The notes beneath the pieces are model-generated. The model searched no databases and had not been told where the DNA came from. It worked only from the letters and a program-made list of their open reading frames with translations. The position numbers and the translations under genes are program-made. This document shows positions 62,737 through 64,000 of a stretch of 64,000 nt of DNA, piece by piece (positions within the stretch are counted from its first letter, which is position 1; each line of letters starts with the position of its first letter). The stretch is from Brumimicrobium sp. (GTDB taxonomy: Bacteria; Bacteroidota; Bacteroidia; Flavobacteriales_D; Crocinitomicaceae): positions 124,001-188,000 of the forward strand of contig JAMLGZ010000001.1 of assembly GCA_023957385.1 (NCBI GenBank), written 5' to 3'.

Positions 62737-63947
62737 TCGTCTGTTTGCTCTAAAATTCGCATTAATATAGTATAATATTCTGGGATATCTCCAGGATGAT
62801 TCGATTTATAATCTATTTTAGGATTATAAGTAACTGGAATTTGATCTTCTTGACGTTTATGCCCAGTGCGCACCATTACTACATTCAAAGAAGGAATGGC
62901 TACAATATATTGCCCTAAAATTCCACGGGCATAAATTGCAGGATGTTGTGGATCGTGATAAATCCAAAATTGGAGCCCATAAAATGGGGAAGCCTCACTA
63001 ATGGGTGTGATAAGTTCAGTTAATGTTGTACTATCAATAATTGTTTTTCCATTCCATTTTCCGTAATTGAGAATAAGTTGTCCAAATTTTGCAAAATCTC
63101 TCGTGGTTGCATAGGCACAACAAAACGCTTTTTCCATCCCGTTCTCTTGGTCTAAACTCCACAAGAGATCATTTTCTGTTCCTATTTTTGACCATACTTT
63201 TTCTTCTAAATACTCAGTGGGGTATTTCCCTGTGGCTTCTTTTAATATCAAACCTAAAAGCTCAGTATTGCCACTTTTATAGTTGAAATCATGTGTCTTT
63301 TCTTTTGCGAATCCCTTACTTTTCATAACCTTAATGAGGTCAGATGAGTAATATGCCTCAGCATTATCAGATAGTGGATTTTTCCCACTTTCTTCCCATA
63401 CCAGATCACTTGACATAGCTAACACATCTCGGATTGTAACACCCTCATCATTAGGCATTCGGAAAGGTAGATAATCTTTAATTAAAGCATCAAAACTTGA
63501 AATTTTCCCTTCGTCTATAGCTATACCAATTAAAAGTCCAATCAAACTTTTACCAGCAGAAAAACTGTTGCTTTTGGTATGTATAGTGTGCTTCTCAAAA
63601 TAAGTCTCTGATATAATTTCTTGGTTTTTGATAACTAAGAAAGAAGTTGTTTGTAAGCCTTCCATGAAAGAAATGGCTTGTGCATCTAATGGGATGAGCT
63701 TAGGATTTATTTTCCATGCTTCGGGATGTAAATCATGTTTAGCAGTGCGTGTTGGAAAAATAATAGAATCATAAATATCAGGACCTTTTTTCCCTTTTAA
63801 GTATGTTTCTTGGATTCCTTTATACAGATAGGTTCGCCCCGTGAGCAAAACAAATAAATTAAGAAGTATCAGAATAGCGACAAGAAGAACTAAAAAATAT
63901 TTCAGTATGCTTCTAAATCTTGATTTTTTCATAGGAGAATTTGGCAT
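62733..63947 (-). CDS. membrane-anchored serine hydrolase of the class C beta-lactamase fold
   Basis: The 404-residue protein has one membrane helix (about 14-36, ILKYFLVLLVAILILLNLFV) and a periplasmic domain. The active-site SxxK is Ser130-AGK133 (NSFSAGKSLIGLLIG). The second motif is in FNYKSGNTELLG, at the YxN position. The C-terminal substrate motif near MVRTGHKR takes the KTG position. The family contains penicillin-binding-like peptidases and esterases; resistance cannot be assumed. The ATG at 63932 (MKKSRF) is an alternative start. It overlaps the hypothetical gene downstream. Confidence 0.85.
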   Translation of the reverse strand: MPNSPMKKSRFRSILKYFLVLLVAILILLNLFVLLTGRTYLYKGIQETYLKGKKGPDIYDSIIFPTRTAKHDLHPEAWKINPKLIPLDAQAISFMEGLQTTSFLVIKNQEIISETYFEKHTIHTKSNSFSAGKSLIGLLIGIAIDEGKISSFDALIKDYLPFRMPNDEGVTIRDVLAMSSDLVWEESGKNPLSDNAEAYYSSDLIKVMKSKGFAKEKTHDFNYKSGNTELLGLILKEATGKYPTEYLEEKVWSKIGTENDLLWSLDQENGMEKAFCCAYATTRDFAKFGQLILNYGKWNGKTIIDSTTLTELITPISEASPFYGLQFWIYHDPQHPAIYARGILGQYIVAIPSLNVVMVRTGHKRQEDQIPVTYNPKIDYKSNHPGDIPEYYTILMRILEQTDE

Positions 63948-64000
63948 TAAAAATAGTAGTAAAATGTTTTTTAAATTTCTCTTTCACCTCATCCATATCT
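63913..64000 (-). CDS. possible 3' end of a gene extending past the right edge
   Basis: On the minus strand one frame is open from the edge to a TAG at 63915-63913 and would encode DMDEVKEKFKKHFTTIFNAK and a few residues more. It overlaps the start of the serine hydrolase by 35 bp (20 bp with its later start). Only 28 codons are visible; it may be chance. Confidence 0.25.
   Translation of the reverse strand, partial: DMDEVKEKFKKHFTTIFNAKFSYEKIKI

Noticed and set aside
63913..64000. Treating the minus-strand frame at the right edge as a firm gene
   Set aside because: Only 28 codons are visible and it overlaps the hydrolase start; kept as a low-confidence feature only.

Overview
This 64 kb window looks like the chromosome of a Bacteroidota bacterium, most likely of the order Flavobacteriales. 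The DNA is AT-rich. Several secreted proteins carry the C-terminal sorting domain of the type IX secretion system. Many upstream regions contain the phylum-specific -7 box TAnnTTTG instead of an E. coli-type promoter. Marker genes such as DUF4175, DUF5606, YtxJ and an ExbB/ExbD cluster fit the same group. Genus and species cannot be told from the window.

Left part (1-19 kb). The window opens with the tail of a DNA/RNA non-specific endonuclease. A secreted thioredoxin-AhpD fusion, a cluster of intergenic hairpin repeats, an MliC-like lysozyme-inhibitor lipoprotein, a TPP-dependent enzyme and a membrane protein follow. A type II restriction-modification pair of HpaII type sits at 4.1-6.5 kb. 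A mostly minus-strand housekeeping block comes next: rpiB, rnr, a membrane protein, rmuC, a universal stress protein, tRNA-Cys, folB and gltX. It is interrupted by one very large plus-strand sensor that fuses a two-component-type propeller to an adenylate cyclase and an HD domain.

Centre (19-37 kb). Genes turn to the plus strand: DUF4175 protein, RsbW-like ATPase, ybeY, mnmG, a methyltransferase, and an aminotransferase/omega-amidase pair. Two near-perfect ParB-binding parS sites lie inside and just after ybeY, so this part of the chromosome is probably close to the replication origin. An aspartic-protease-like lipoprotein follows, then the pheS-ytxJ-glutaminyl cyclase operon (minus) and two small lipoproteins. 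A tRNA-Ser is trailed by 88-bp tandem repeats of its own 3' end, and an ExbB-ExbD-ExbD proton-channel operon closes the block.

Right part (37-49 kb). It holds a deoxynucleoside kinase, an AddB-like nuclease, an outer-membrane barrel protein, the lipid operon yceD-rpmF-plsX-fabH-accB-accC, and copper export (copA plus a chaperone).

Accessory stretch (49.2-54.5 kb). It contains a gene interrupted by an in-frame stop, several unrecognised genes, surface and T9SS proteins, and an XRE regulator with a 15-bp inverted-repeat operator. A toxin-antitoxin pair has a frameshifted toxin, and a relic of a second XRE gene follows it. This is the least conserved and most decayed part.

Right end (54.5-64 kb). 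It carries an M3 oligopeptidase, a DUF5606 protein with a histone-H1-like tail, two divergent subtilisin-family proteases, a probable propeller protein and a beta-lactamase-fold hydrolase.

I found no insertion sequence, prophage, CRISPR array or rRNA operon. Family assignments rest on motifs read by eye; no database search was possible.
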